Shown: positions 32,615-42,742, counted from the stretch's first letter. The stretch: 64,000 nt of DNA from JBJXHG01 sp046160865 (GCA_046160865.1 JBJXHG010000144.1:10369-74368); one strand, 5' to 3'. The notes: generated by a model not told the origin, from the sequence alone. Translations and numbers: made by a program.

Positions 32615-33313
32615 GTGCACGTCTACCTCTTCTGCAACGAGCGCTACGGCAGCGCGTTCGCCGAGACCGCCGCCCTCTTCGCGCAGCGTACCGGCACGCG
32701 CGTCGAGATCGTGCTGTCCGGCAAGCCGCGCCGCACGGTGCGCGGCGGACTTGCGCGCATGCTCGCGCCGCTCGCGATCCGCCGGCGACGTGCAGCACTC
32801 GCGGATCGGCTCGGCGTCCCGGTGCGCGTGGCCCACGACGTGAACGCGGTCCGGTTCCTCCGCGCGCTCGATCCACGGGCGCACGCGGTGATCGCCGGCT
32901 TCAACCAGATCTTCCGGAAACCCGCGCTCGAGCGCGTCGCGTCGTTCGTCAACTTCCATCCGTCGCTCTTGCCCTACTACCGCGGCCCAGTCCCGTCGTT
33001 CTGGTGCTTGAAGAACCGCGAGCGTCACACCGGGTTCACGCTGCACCGGGTGACGGAGGCGATCGACGCGGGCGAGGTGCTGCACCAGGCGATCGTGCGG
33101 ATCGAAGACGTGCGTCACCCGACGGAGCTCGACGCGCAGGTCGCAGCGCACGCTCAGCCGTGCTTCGCGCGTTGGCTGGAACATCTTTCCGTCGGAGGCG
33201 CGTGGCGCCGCGTTCGAGTATCCGCTTCCACGTACTACGCGACGCACGTCGAGTACGCCTCGTTTCCGAAGCCGCGCGCCAAGAGCGTCCGCCGTCGATC
33301 CGCGTCGCGCTGA
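32615..33313 (+). CDS. Formyltransferase family protein
   Basis: A 232-residue protein of the formyltetrahydrofolate-dependent transferase fold. The core motif is FVNFHPSLLPYYRGPVPSFW (Asn and His of the active site), followed by TGFTLHRVTEAIDAGEVLHQ with the expected Asp. It is shorter than methionyl-tRNA formyltransferase and lacks its C-terminal domain, so it could be a sugar-amine or other formyltransferase. The GTG at 32615 is chosen because frame upstream of it lies in repeat C. No clear signal peptide; cytoplasmic. Confidence 0.8.
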   Translation: MHVYLFCNERYGSAFAETAALFAQRTGTRVEIVLSGKPRRTVRGGLARMLAPLAIRRRRAALADRLGVPVRVAHDVNAVRFLRALDPRAHAVIAGFNQIFRKPALERVASFVNFHPSLLPYYRGPVPSFWCLKNRERHTGFTLHRVTEAIDAGEVLHQAIVRIEDVRHPTELDAQVAAHAQPCFARWLEHLSVGGAWRRVRVSASTYYATHVEYASFPKPRAKSVRRRSASR

Positions 33314-33402
33314 GCGCGATCACGTGCGCCCGCGCGGCTCGCGCTGCCGAAATAGCCTCGCGACCGGTTTTCGTTCTCGTCGGCAACGCGAGAGACCGTC
33401 CG

Positions 33403-33427
33403 TGGCCGCGCGCGCCGTGCGCGGCCA
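33403..33427. terminator. Hairpin downstream of the formyltransferase gene
   Basis: TGGCCGCGC (33403-33411) pairs perfectly with GCGCGGCCA (33419-33427) around a seven-base loop. It lies about 90 bp beyond the formyltransferase stop and 55 bp before the giant gene, so it may terminate the former or form part of the leader of the latter. Confidence 0.4.
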
Positions 33428-33481
33428 GGCAGGTGAATCGGGACCTCGTTCGGCAGTCCCTCCGCAAGTGACCGCACCTTG

Positions 33482-36400
33482 ATGAAGACGCTCCGCGCGT
33501 TCGTCGCCGCGATCGCGCTCACGAACCTCGTCGTTCCGGCTGCGCTCGCCGAGACGAAGCTGAACCCCGCCGACGCGCACGCGCTGGTCGTGCTGTCGCC
33601 CGACGGCCTCGGCGTCACGTACGCGTTCTGGAACACCTACGCCGTGCGTTCCGACCGCGCGATCGCGCCGCACAGCGGCATGTACTACTTCGAGGGCACG
33701 CGACACGTGCCGGCGGCGAACTTCGGCTTCGGCGTGGCGACGGCCGCCGCTGCGCTCGACGACTACGGCGGCGCGACGAATCAGAGCGCCGGCATCCACG
33801 CCTCCGGTGCGCTGTACTACGGCGGCGCGAACGTCGGCGGCTTCTACTCGTCGATCAACGACACCTACGGCATCGTGCTCGACTACCGCGGCACGCATCC
33901 CATCGTGCACGCCATCGCGCGCGCGGAGAGCGGTGGGCCGGGCGTCGTGTTCGCCACGGTCACGATGAGCGACGTCGCCGCGCCCGTGTACATCTTCGTG
34001 TACGGAACGGTCAGCGGCGACGGCTTCCAGCAGACGATCAACCCGGGCAACGATCTCGCGGCGCAGCCGTTCACGTACGACGCACGCGCCGCGCTCGGTG
34101 CGCAGTACTACCGCGGCGGCGACGCGCTCGTGCTCGGCTGGAACGAGCCGCCGAGCGTGTCGATCACACCGGTGCTCACGACGATCGTGCAAGGCACCGC
34201 CGCGACGTTGACGGCCAGCGCGAGCTCCGGCACCGGCGCGGATCTGGCCCACGTGCTCACGTGGCAGGGCGACGACGGCGCGAGCGGCAGCGGCGCGACG
34301 TTCGTGTACGCGCCGACGGCACTCGGACGGCACACGGTGACAGCGTTCGTCACCGGCCCGGAAGGCACGACGAGCGCGGCCAACGCGACCGTGCACGTCG
34401 TGAAGACCGGTCACATCGACAGCGATCGCGACGGACTCTCGTTCGACGAGGAGACTCTCGCCGGAACGAGTCCGAGCTTCGCCGACTCCGACGGGGACGA
34501 CGCGCTCGACGGCGACGAGCTCGCGCACGGCACGAGTCCGCTGTCGCCGGACTCGGACTTCGACGGGATGCACGACGGGTTCGAAGCGCGCTACACGCTC
34601 GACGCGCTCGCCGATGACGCGCATCTCGACCTGGATCTCGACGGCTTCACGAACGCGGACGAGTACGCCGCGCACACGGATCCGACGTCGGCGAGCTCGT
34701 ACCCCGGCCGCGGCACGGTGCTCCTGAATACGCTCGACCGCCACGCCTCCGTCGTGCTGTCGGGTGATGCGCTCGGCGCGCAGTTCACCGCTCCGGGCGT
34801 ACACGCCGTGCGCTCGGACGTGTCGATCGACCCCGGCTCGGGCTGGTCCTACTTCGAAGGCCAGCGCGAGGTCGCGATCGCGAGCTTCGGCTTCGGATTC
34901 GCGACCGCCAGCGCGCCGCTCGATCAAGCGGGCGGAGCGAGCATGCAGAGCTTCGGCCTGAACGCGGACGGCACGCTCGTGTACGGCGGCTCGACCGTCG
35001 CGACGTTCGGCGCACCGGAGCAGAGCGAGTGGTACGGCCTCGCCGTCGACTACCGCGGCGCGAACCCGGTCGTGCACGCGATCGTCGGCAGCGCGCAGCA
35101 TCCGGTCGTCCTGCCGCCCGTCACGCTGTTCGGCATCTTCGATCCGATCCACGCGCTCGTGTACGGCGACGTCGCCGGTGCCGGCGTGCAGCAGACGATC
35201 AACGCCGGAGCGGACCCCGCGAACCGGCCGTTCCACTTTCCCGCGCACTACGTGCTCTTCGGCGCGGGCGTGACCGACGCCGAGTTCCTGGGCGCCGGCT
35301 TCGGACCCGAGCACGCATACGCGGGCCGCGAGACGGTCGAGTCCGTTGCGCGCGTACACCTCGTGAAGGATGCGCACACGAACGCGGCGGTGATCCTCGC
35401 GCCGGACGACCTGGGCGCGAGCTACGTCACGAACCACAAGAGCGCGATTCGCGCGAACCAGCCGATGATCGGCGAGTTCCGCTACTTCGAGACGCGCCGG
35501 CACCTTGCGCCGATCAACATCGGCCAGGGGCTCATCACGGAGTACGCGCACATCGATCCGTACTGCTGCGTGTCGAGCGCGCCCGAGAACGCTCCGCCGT
35601 CGATGTCGATCAACTCGCTGTCCGGCATCTGGCGCAATCTCGTCTTCCAAGCGAACTACGACAACGCGAACGACACGTACGGCTTCGCGGTCGATTACCG
35701 CGGCGCGCGGCCGATCGTGCGCGTGATCATCGGCGACGAGCTCGTCCACACGCTCACGCTCTCCGACGTGTTCACGCCGCTCGTGCCGATGCTGTACGGC
35801 AACCCGACGCCGCCACAGCTCGCGAACTCGATCCAGTTCGGGGCGACCCCGTTCCGCTACGACGCGGCCGCGATCCTCGACGCCGCCGGCGTCGACACGA
35901 CGGAGTTCGTGCCCGGTTGGGGTGCGGCGAACCATCCCGCGAATCAGCCGACCACGCTCGCGAGCCTGAGCGCGCCGTCACCGCTCACCACGCTGCTCGG
36001 TGACACGGTCGACGTGCACGCTGCCGCGACCGACATCGACGGCGCCGACCTGTCGAGCGACATCGTGTGGCGCGCCGACGACGTGATCGTCGGCTTCGGT
36101 GCGACGCTCCCCTTCGACGGCCCGCTCGGAACGCACACGCTGCACGCGCACGTCGCCGACAGCGACGGAACCGCGCACGTGGCGACGGTCGTCGTGCACG
36201 TGACCGACGGCGACGCGGACGGCGACGGCTTGTTCGACGCGCAGGAGCTCGCGCTCGGCACCGATCCCGCCAACGCGAACACGGACGGCGACGCATTCGA
36301 CGACGGTGACGAAGTCGCACACGGCTTCGATCCGCTCGTCGCGGACTCCGCGCTCGATGCCGACGGCGACGGCTTCACGAACTACCAGGAGTTCCTGGCC

Positions 36401-39400
36401 GGCTCGGATCCGCATGCAACGGACGACTATCCCGGCGAGCCGAACGAGACTTTCCTCGACGAGCTCGCGAAGCATCCGACGATCACGATCGCGCCGGGCG
36501 GACTCGGCGTGACGTTCTCCGGCTACGGCGAAGCGTCCGTGCGATCGGATCGCGCGGTCCACCCGGGCGCGGGCTTCTACTACTTCGAGGGCACGCGGCA
36601 CGTCGCGCAGTCGAACTACGGCTTCGGCATCGCGCGCAGCACCGCGCCGCTCGACGGACACCCCGGCGACGACACGGCGAGCGTGAACGTCAACGCGCTC
36701 GGCTTCGTGTGGCACGCCGGCGGCTGGGCCGGCAACCTCGGCGGCGAGCAGGACACGTACGGCCTCGCGCTCGACTACCGCGGCGACACACCGATCGTGT
36801 ACGTGATCGTGAGCAACGTCGTCGGCGGACCCGGTGATCTCGTGCGCACGATCGCGATGCCGAGCGTGCACGAGCCGCTCCACATCCAAGTCAGCGGCTA
36901 CGCGCTGACGGCCGGCGTCCAGCAAACGATCAACGCCGGCAACGACCTCGCAGCGCAGCCATTCGCGTACGACGCGCGCCGCATCCTCCTCGATCGAGAG
37001 GTGCCGGGCGCGGACGAGCTCGTGCTCGGCTGGAATCCGCCGGTTCCGCGCCCGATCGTCGAGATCGCGAACGGAGCGACGGTCTTCTCGTTCGGCGTTT
37101 CGCCGACGCTGCACGCGACGGCGCTCGATCTGCACGGTCACGACGTGACGGGTGCGATCGAGTGGACCGACAGCGCGACGGGCCTCTCGGGCAACGGCGC
37201 GAGTTTCACGATCGACGGCAGCGTGCCCGGCATTCGCACGGTGACCGCGCGCGCGACCGACGTGACGGGCGTCGTCGGGCTCGATCAAGTGAACATCGAG
37301 GTGCTCGACCTCGACACGGACGGCGACGGACTCTTCAACGGCGACGAGCTCGTGCACGGCACCGACCCCGATCTCGCGGACACGGACGGCGACGGAATCG
37401 ACGATGGGTACGAAGTCGATCACGACTTCGATCCGCTCGCGAGCGACGCCGAGCTCGACGCCGACGGCGACGGCTTCACCAATTACCAGGAGTTCTTGGC
37501 CGGCACGGATCCGCACGCCGCCGGCTCGTACCCGGGCAAGCCGAACGAGACGTTCCTCGACAACCTCGCGCAGCATCCGTCGATCACGTTGTCACCGGAT
37601 CGACTCGGCGTGACGTTCTCTGGCTACGGCGAAGCGTCCGTGCGATCCGATCGCGCGGTCATACCGGGCTCGGGCTTCTTCTACTTCGAGGGCGAGAGAC
37701 ACATCGAGCGCGCGAACTACGGCTTCGGCGTCGCGCGCGGCAACGCACCGCTGAGCGGACATCCGGGCGACGACACGGCGAGCATGAACGTGAACGCGCT
37801 CGGCTTCGTGTGGCACGACGGCGGTTGGTCGGGCAACCTCGGCGGCGAGCAGGACACGTACGGCCTCGCGCTCGACTACCGTGGCACGTCGCCGATCGCG
37901 TACGTGATCGTGAGCCACGTGATCGACGGGCCGGGCGAGCTCGTGCGCACGCTGCCGCTGCCGGCGGTCCACCAGCCGCTCTACATCCAAGTCAGCGGCT
38001 ACGCGCTCACGGGCGGCGTGCAGCAGTCGATCAACACGGGCAATGATCTCGCGGCGCGTCCGTTCGCGTACGACGTGCGCAGAATCCTCGCGGACAATGC
38101 TGTGCCCGGTGCCGCACAGGTCGTGCTCGGGTGGAATCCGCCCGTGCCGAGGCCGACGGTCGAGATCGCGGACGGACCGACGGTCGTGTCGTACGGCACG
38201 TTGATCGTCGTGCACGCGACCGCGCTCGATCTGCGCGGCAACGACGTCACCGCGAGCATCCATTGGACCGACAGCCGCACCGGCGCGATGGCGGTGGGTG
38301 CGGTCTTCGCGCTCGACGGCGGAGTGCCGGGCTTGCGGACCATCACGGCGTCGGTCGTCGACGCGACCGGCGTCACCGGGCTCGACCAAGTGAACGTCGA
38401 GGTCCTCGACTTGGATACGGACGGCGACGGGCTCTACAACGGCGACGAGCTCGCGCACGGCACCGATCCGAACGTCGCGGACAGCGACGGCGACGGGATG
38501 TCGGACGGCTACGAAGTCGATCACGCCTCGGATCCGCTCGTCGCGGACTCCGCGCTCGATTTCGACGGCGACGGATTCACCAATCTCCACGAGCACCACG
38601 CGGGCAGCGATCCGAACGACGCGAGCTCGTATCCCGGACAGCCGCTGCTGACGCACCTGAGCGCGGTCGACCGGCATGCCAGCGTGTCCCTGTCGAGCGA
38701 TCGCCTCGGCGCGCTCTTCTCCGGCTGGCGCAACTGCGGCGTGCGGTCCGACCGCGCCGTGCATCCGGGCTCGGGCTTCTACTACTTCGAAGGTCGTCGT
38801 GAGGTCGCGCCCGGCAACTACGGATTCGGGCTCGCGACGGCCAGCGTGCCGCTCGACGATCATCCCGGACGCGACGCGCAGAGCATGGACGTCAACGCGC
38901 TCGGCTTCGTGTGGTTCGACGGCGCGTGGGCGGGCAATCTCGGAGGCACGCAGAACGTCTACGGCTTCGCGCTCGACTACCGCGCGAGCACGCCGATCGT
39001 GTACGTGCTCGCGAGCGCGTCGCTCACGGGAGCCGCACACATCGTGAAGACGCTGCCGATGCCCGCGGTGACGGAGCCGCTCTACATCGTCGTGCACGGC
39101 TTCGCGCAGTCGGGCGACGTGCAGCAGACGATCAACACCGGCAACGAGCTCGCGCTGCATCCGTTCCGCTACGACGCGCGCGCCGTGCTCACGAACGCCG
39201 GCGTCCCTGGCGCGAGCGAACTCGTGCCGGGCTGGAGCCCGCTCGTGCCGAAGCCAGAGATCACGTTCGATGCAGCGCCGGCGTCGGTGCTCGCCGGCAC
39301 GCTCGTGTCGCTCGGCGCGACCGGCGTCGACCTGCAAGGTCACGTCGCTACGGCGCACATTCGATGGAGCGTCGCGCCGGAAGGGTTCACGGGCACGGGC

Positions 39401-40345
39401 GCGAGCTTCACGTTCACGCCGACCGCGTACGGCATCCACACGATCACGGCCGCGCTCGCCGATCCGCTCACCGGCGTCGTCGGCACGCGTGCGCTGCTCG
39501 TTCAAGTGGAGGACGTCGACAGCGACGGCGACGGACTCGCGAACCACGAAGAGACCTTGTTCGGCACGAATCCGCTCGACGACGACAGCGACGGCGACGG
39601 GATGCCGGATGGTTACGAGGTCGCGCACGCGCTGAACGCGCTCGCGAACGACGCGGAGCTCGATCCCGACGGCGACGGCTTCACGAACGCGCAGGAGTTC
39701 GCCGCGTCGACCGATCCGTGGCTCGCGACGTCGTATCCCGGCATGCCCGTGTACACGTATCTCGATCCCGACGCGAAGGCGGAGAGCGTGACCATCTCCG
39801 GCGATCGGCTGGGCGTGACGTTCTCGGGCTGGAACAACGAGGCCGTGCGCTCCGATCGCGCGATCCTCCCGGGCTCGGGCTTCTTCTACTTCGAGGGCCG
39901 TCGCGAGGTCGGCGTCGCGAACTACGGTTTCGGCGTCGGCACCGCGTCGACACCGCTCGACAACCATCCGGGACGGGACGCCACGAGCCTCGACGTCAAC
40001 GCACTCGGCTTCATCTGGCACGCGGATGCATGGAGCGGCAACCTCGGCGGCGTGCAGGACACGTACGGCATCGCGGTCGACTACCGCACGCCGACGCCGA
40101 CGGTCTACGTGATCGTCAGCCAGACGCTCGGCGGTCCGGGCGTGCTCGCGAAGACACAGACGATGCCCGCCGTCGGCGGGCCGCTGTACTTCTTCGTGCA
40201 CGGCTACGCGCAGACGAGCGGCGTGCAGCAGACGGTCAACACCGGGAACGATCTCGCGACGCGGCCGTTCCGCTATGACCCGGTCGCGGCGCTCGGCGCG
40301 GTCGGCGTCGCGGGCGCGGACGATCTCGTGCTCGGCTGGCGCTGA
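33482..40345 (+). CDS. Giant secreted protein with seven SPRY-like modules and TSP3 calcium-binding blocks
   Basis: A 2,287-residue protein with signal peptide MKTLRAFVAAIALTNLVVP, cleaved near ALAE. Seven modules of about 190 residues have YFEG-type strands, GFG(V/I)A and DTYG(I/L)xxDYRG motifs, a pattern resembling SPRY domains (near residues 26, 417, 627, 997, 1363, 1730 and 2097). After modules 1, 3, 4, 5 and 6 comes an Ig-like linker and an Asp-rich block such as DTDGDGLFNGDELVHGTDPD, i.e. thrombospondin type 3/EF-hand-like calcium sites. Modules 4 to 7 repeat with a period of 1,101-1,104 bp. No catalytic motif, sorting signal or C-terminal membrane anchor is visible. A surface or adhesive role is plausible. 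TTG at 33479 directly precedes the ATG. Confidence 0.8.
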   Translation: MKTLRAFVAAIALTNLVVPAALAETKLNPADAHALVVLSPDGLGVTYAFWNTYAVRSDRAIAPHSGMYYFEGTRHVPAANFGFGVATAAAALDDYGGATNQSAGIHASGALYYGGANVGGFYSSINDTYGIVLDYRGTHPIVHAIARAESGGPGVVFATVTMSDVAAPVYIFVYGTVSGDGFQQTINPGNDLAAQPFTYDARAALGAQYYRGGDALVLGWNEPPSVSITPVLTTIVQGTAATLTASASSGTGADLAHVLTWQGDDGASGSGATFVYAPTALGRHTVTAFVTGPEGTTSAANATVHVVKTGHIDSDRDGLSFDEETLAGTSPSFADSDGDDALDGDELAHGTSPLSPDSDFDGMHDGFEARYTLDALADDAHLDLDLDGFTNADEYAAHTDPTSASSYPGRGTVLLNTLDRHASVVLSGDALGAQFTAPGVHAVRSDVSIDPGSGWSYFEGQREVAIASFGFGFATASAPLDQAGGASMQSFGLNADGTLVYGGSTVATFGAPEQSEWYGLAVDYRGANPVVHAIVGSAQHPVVLPPVTLFGIFDPIHALVYGDVAGAGVQQTINAGADPANRPFHFPAHYVLFGAGVTDAEFLGAGFGPEHAYAGRETVESVARVHLVKDAHTNAAVILAPDDLGASYVTNHKSAIRANQPMIGEFRYFETRRHLAPINIGQGLITEYAHIDPYCCVSSAPENAPPSMSINSLSGIWRNLVFQANYDNANDTYGFAVDYRGARPIVRVIIGDELVHTLTLSDVFTPLVPMLYGNPTPPQLANSIQFGATPFRYDAAAILDAAGVDTTEFVPGWGAANHPANQPTTLASLSAPSPLTTLLGDTVDVHAAATDIDGADLSSDIVWRADDVIVGFGATLPFDGPLGTHTLHAHVADSDGTAHVATVVVHVTDGDADGDGLFDAQELALGTDPANANTDGDAFDDGDEVAHGFDPLVADSALDADGDGFTNYQEFLAGSDPHATDDYPGEPNETFLDELAKHPTITIAPGGLGVTFSGYGEASVRSDRAVHPGAGFYYFEGTRHVAQSNYGFGIARSTAPLDGHPGDDTASVNVNALGFVWHAGGWAGNLGGEQDTYGLALDYRGDTPIVYVIVSNVVGGPGDLVRTIAMPSVHEPLHIQVSGYALTAGVQQTINAGNDLAAQPFAYDARRILLDREVPGADELVLGWNPPVPRPIVEIANGATVFSFGVSPTLHATALDLHGHDVTGAIEWTDSATGLSGNGASFTIDGSVPGIRTVTARATDVTGVVGLDQVNIEVLDLDTDGDGLFNGDELVHGTDPDLADTDGDGIDDGYEVDHDFDPLASDAELDADGDGFTNYQEFLAGTDPHAAGSYPGKPNETFLDNLAQHPSITLSPDRLGVTFSGYGEASVRSDRAVIPGSGFFYFEGERHIERANYGFGVARGNAPLSGHPGDDTASMNVNALGFVWHDGGWSGNLGGEQDTYGLALDYRGTSPIAYVIVSHVIDGPGELVRTLPLPAVHQPLYIQVSGYALTGGVQQSINTGNDLAARPFAYDVRRILADNAVPGAAQVVLGWNPPVPRPTVEIADGPTVVSYGTLIVVHATALDLRGNDVTASIHWTDSRTGAMAVGAVFALDGGVPGLRTITASVVDATGVTGLDQVNVEVLDLDTDGDGLYNGDELAHGTDPNVADSDGDGMSDGYEVDHASDPLVADSALDFDGDGFTNLHEHHAGSDPNDASSYPGQPLLTHLSAVDRHASVSLSSDRLGALFSGWRNCGVRSDRAVHPGSGFYYFEGRREVAPGNYGFGLATASVPLDDHPGRDAQSMDVNALGFVWFDGAWAGNLGGTQNVYGFALDYRASTPIVYVLASASLTGAAHIVKTLPMPAVTEPLYIVVHGFAQSGDVQQTINTGNELALHPFRYDARAVLTNAGVPGASELVPGWSPLVPKPEITFDAAPASVLAGTLVSLGATGVDLQGHVATAHIRWSVAPEGFTGTGASFTFTPTAYGIHTITAALADPLTGVVGTRALLVQVEDVDSDGDGLANHEETLFGTNPLDDDSDGDGMPDGYEVAHALNALANDAELDPDGDGFTNAQEFAASTDPWLATSYPGMPVYTYLDPDAKAESVTISGDRLGVTFSGWNNEAVRSDRAILPGSGFFYFEGRREVGVANYGFGVGTASTPLDNHPGRDATSLDVNALGFIWHADAWSGNLGGVQDTYGIAVDYRTPTPTVYVIVSQTLGGPGVLAKTQTMPAVGGPLYFFVHGYAQTSGVQQTVNTGNDLATRPFRYDPVAALGAVGVAGADDLVLGWR
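36362..39667 (+). repeat. Tandem 1.1-kb intragenic repeats
   Basis: The landmark GACGGCGACGG in the calcium-binding block recurs at 36362, 37463, 38564 and 39668, giving periods of 1101, 1101 and 1104 bp. The first two units are nearly identical over long stretches (for example the DNA encoding GYGEASVRSDRAV at about 36520 and 37620). This points to recent expansion by tandem duplication inside the giant gene. Confidence 0.85.
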
Positions 40346-40412
40346 GCCGCATCTCGCACCAACTCCCGCTGCGTGCGTGTTGACACGAACTCGCGACGGA
40401 CGTGGTGAGAGC
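40346..40412. repeat. Repeat family B, internally shortened copy
   Basis: It begins directly after the TGA of the giant gene with GCCGCATCTCGCACCA, then CCGCTGCG, and ends CTCGCGACGGACGTGGTGAG. These correspond to the left and right ends of the full B element at 50732-50910, with the middle missing. No other feature is visible up to the next gene at 40497. Confidence 0.65.
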
Positions 40413-40496
40413 GCCAGACTGCGCGGACGGCGCCAGCGGTTGGAGTCGCCCCGCTCGGCGTGAGCGATCGCTCGGTCGGCGCACTACGCTCTCGCC

Positions 40497-41198
40497 ATGA
40501 AGTCATCGATATTGGCCGCGGCACTCGCCTCTTGCGCAGCGGCGCCAGCGGCGACGCCACGCGCGGCGTGGCACGGCGAGCTGGAGCGCTGGGGAACGCT
40601 GCGCGAGGCCATGCGCGACGGAGAACACGAAGCGCGTGTATCGGTGGCCGACGTCGCGCGCAAAGGAATCTACGGCGTCGGCGCGCTCGACGGACTGCGT
40701 GGCGAGATCACGATCGCGAACGGCGAAGTGTGGATCACCGAAGGCGACGTGCCGCGACCGGTCACGCACCACGATGCCGACGCGCATGCGACCGTGCTCT
40801 TCGTGGCCGAGGTCCACGAGTGGCGTGCGGTGCGCGTCGAGACGCGCGTGGAGCCGCAGGACGTCGACACGTACGTGAAGACGCAGGCACAGCTCGCCGG
40901 TATCGACGTGGCGCGACCGTTTCCTTTCCTCGTCGATGGTGCGCTGGCTCCGCTGCGCCTGCACGTCGTCGCGGGTGAGTGTCCGATGCGTGCGCGCGCG
41001 CTCGCGTTCGAGCTCGAGGTCGACTCCGTCGAAGGCCGAATCGTCGGCATCTATGCGAAGGATTCGTCGGGCGTCGTCTGCCACGGCGGATCGAACATGC
41101 ACGCGCACGCGGTGCTCGAGCAGGACGGCGGCCTCACTGGACACGTGGAAGTGTTCGGCATCGCCGCGGGCGCGATGCTCGTGTTGCCCGTGCGCTGA
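40497..41198 (+). CDS. Acetolactate decarboxylase-like lipoprotein
   Basis: A 233-residue protein with a lipoprotein signal: MKSSILAAALASC, lipobox ALASC with Cys13. The mature part resembles alpha-acetolactate decarboxylase: GTLREAMRDGE, GIYGVGALDGLRGEITIANG and, near the C-terminus, HAHAVLEQDGGLTGHV, where HxH and a third His 11 residues later match the zinc ligands of the family. Known enzymes convert acetolactate to acetoin in the cytoplasm. A lipid-anchored version would act outside the cell membrane, so the substrate may differ. It stands alone between repeat B and an exported epimerase gene. Confidence 0.6.
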   Translation: MKSSILAAALASCAAAPAATPRAAWHGELERWGTLREAMRDGEHEARVSVADVARKGIYGVGALDGLRGEITIANGEVWITEGDVPRPVTHHDADAHATVLFVAEVHEWRAVRVETRVEPQDVDTYVKTQAQLAGIDVARPFPFLVDGALAPLRLHVVAGECPMRARALAFELEVDSVEGRIVGIYAKDSSGVVCHGGSNMHAHAVLEQDGGLTGHVEVFGIAAGAMLVLPVR

Positions 41199-41464
41199 TC
41201 CGCACCGTGGGGCGCGTCCACCCAAGAACAATCTCGCCGCGGCTGCAGGGCGAGCGAGCCGGTGCGGTGACTCCGTCGAGCACGCGCGTCGCGGCGTGCA
41301 CAGTCTACGCAACCGTTACGGGCACCGACGCGGCGGCGAGCGAGTCGGCGCTCACACATCCGCGACGTCGATCGCGCTCTCTTGCCAGACCTTTTCGTCG
41401 AGCGCGCGCGCAGCGTGTTAGCGTGCGCGAGATCGATTCGCTCGACCCCATCACGGAGCTCCTC

Positions 41465-42742
41465 ATGTCCAAGACCCGGCGCGATTTCCTCGGACACACC
41501 CTAGTCGTCGGCGGCGCCGCAGCCGCCGCATCGTTCGGAATGCACGTCGCGCCGCTGCACGCGGCACCGCTGCGTGCGCAGACGAAGAAGCGGATCTTGA
41601 TCCTCGGCGGAACAGGGTTCATCGGTCCCAAGACGGTCGAAGCGGCGCTCGCGCGCGGTCATTCCGTCAGCGTGTTCAACCGCGGACGCACGGAGAAGCG
41701 CATTCCGTTCGAGTTCAAGGACGTCGAGCACTTGTACGGCAATCGCGATCCGCTGCTGCCCGCCGACGACGAGCGCGGACCGGACGGCAAGCTCTTGCGC
41801 CCCGATGCGTCGCCGAAAGGGCTCGAGCAGCTCAAAGGCAAGACGTGGGACGCGGTGATCGACAACTCGGGCTACTACCCGCGGCTCGTGAAGGCGTCGG
41901 CCGAGCTGCTCGCGCCGAACGCGAAGCAGTACATCTTCGTCTCGAGCATCTCGGCGTACGCGGCCAATCGCGACGTCGGCGCCGACGAGACTGCGGCACT
42001 CGCGACGCTCTCGGATCCCTCCGTCGAGACGATGGGCGCGAACAGCGAGTTCTACGGCGGCTTGAAGGTCTTGTGCGAGCAGGCCGTCGAAGCCGCGTTC
42101 CCAGGCCGCACCGCGATCGTGCGTCCGGGTTACATCGTCGGCCCCGGCGATCCGACGGATCGCTTCACGTACTGGCCCGTGCGAGTCGAACGCGGCGGCG
42201 AGATGCTCGCGCCGGGCTCGCCCGACGACGCGCTGCAATGGATCGACTCACGCGATCTCGCGCAGTGGCTCGTGCGTCTCGTCGAGAACGGAACCAGCGG
42301 CGCGTTCAACGCGGTGGGACCGGGTCAGCGCGCACGCTGGGGCGACGTGCTCACCGCGTGCACCAGCGCCGTGAAGAAGCCCGCGCAACTCGTGTGGGTG
42401 CCCACGGAGTGGCTGATGACGAACGGCATGGGCGGCGACGAGTCGTTCCCGATATGGGTCGCGCCGATCGGCGACTACGCGGGCTTCCACACGTGGAAGA
42501 ACGAGCGCGCGCAGAAGGCGGGCCTCACGTTCCGGCCGATCGCGGAGACGGTGAAGGACACGCTGGCGTGGTATCCGACCGAGATCGCGCGTCGCGAGCG
42601 TGTGACCAAGCAGATGATCGACGACGCGCAGGCGAAGGGACTGCCGGCACCGCGTGTCGGCGATCCGAAAGCGCTGCGGGTCGGTCCGTCCGCCGAGCGC
42701 GAGAAGGAACTGCTCGAGAAGTGGAAGGCCGCGGCGAAGTGA
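41465..42742 (+). CDS. Tat-exported NAD-dependent epimerase/dehydratase
   Basis: A 425-residue protein with a twin-arginine signal (TRRDFLGHTLVVGGAAAAA). The Rossmann motif ILILGGTGFIGPKTVE and downstream VFNRGRTE, FVSSISAYA, EFYGGLKVLCEQAVE and RPGYIVGPGDPTDRF identify an extended SDR protein. The Tyr of the catalytic YxxxK pair is in FYGGLKVL. GGAG lies upstream of the ATG at 41465. The C-terminal 120 residues, with WVPTEWLM and WKNERAQKAGLTFRP, follow the pattern of exported planctomycete epimerases. Nucleotide-sugar or sugar epimerisation in the periplasm is the likely role; the cofactor would be carried out folded. Confidence 0.88.
   Translation: MSKTRRDFLGHTLVVGGAAAAASFGMHVAPLHAAPLRAQTKKRILILGGTGFIGPKTVEAALARGHSVSVFNRGRTEKRIPFEFKDVEHLYGNRDPLLPADDERGPDGKLLRPDASPKGLEQLKGKTWDAVIDNSGYYPRLVKASAELLAPNAKQYIFVSSISAYAANRDVGADETAALATLSDPSVETMGANSEFYGGLKVLCEQAVEAAFPGRTAIVRPGYIVGPGDPTDRFTYWPVRVERGGEMLAPGSPDDALQWIDSRDLAQWLVRLVENGTSGAFNAVGPGQRARWGDVLTACTSAVKKPAQLVWVPTEWLMTNGMGGDESFPIWVAPIGDYAGFHTWKNERAQKAGLTFRPIAETVKDTLAWYPTEIARRERVTKQMIDDAQAKGLPAPRVGDPKALRVGPSAEREKELLEKWKAAAK

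Noticed and set aside
36362..39667. CRISPR-like or VNTR array
   Set aside because: The repeats are 1.1 kb long, in frame, and encode protein modules; there are no short direct repeats with unique spacers anywhere in the window.
37592..40201. Long minus-strand open frames under the giant SPRY/TSP3 gene
   Set aside because: They mirror the repeats of the plus-strand gene and their translations lack hydrophobic cores or known motifs; the plus frame has a signal peptide and domain structure.
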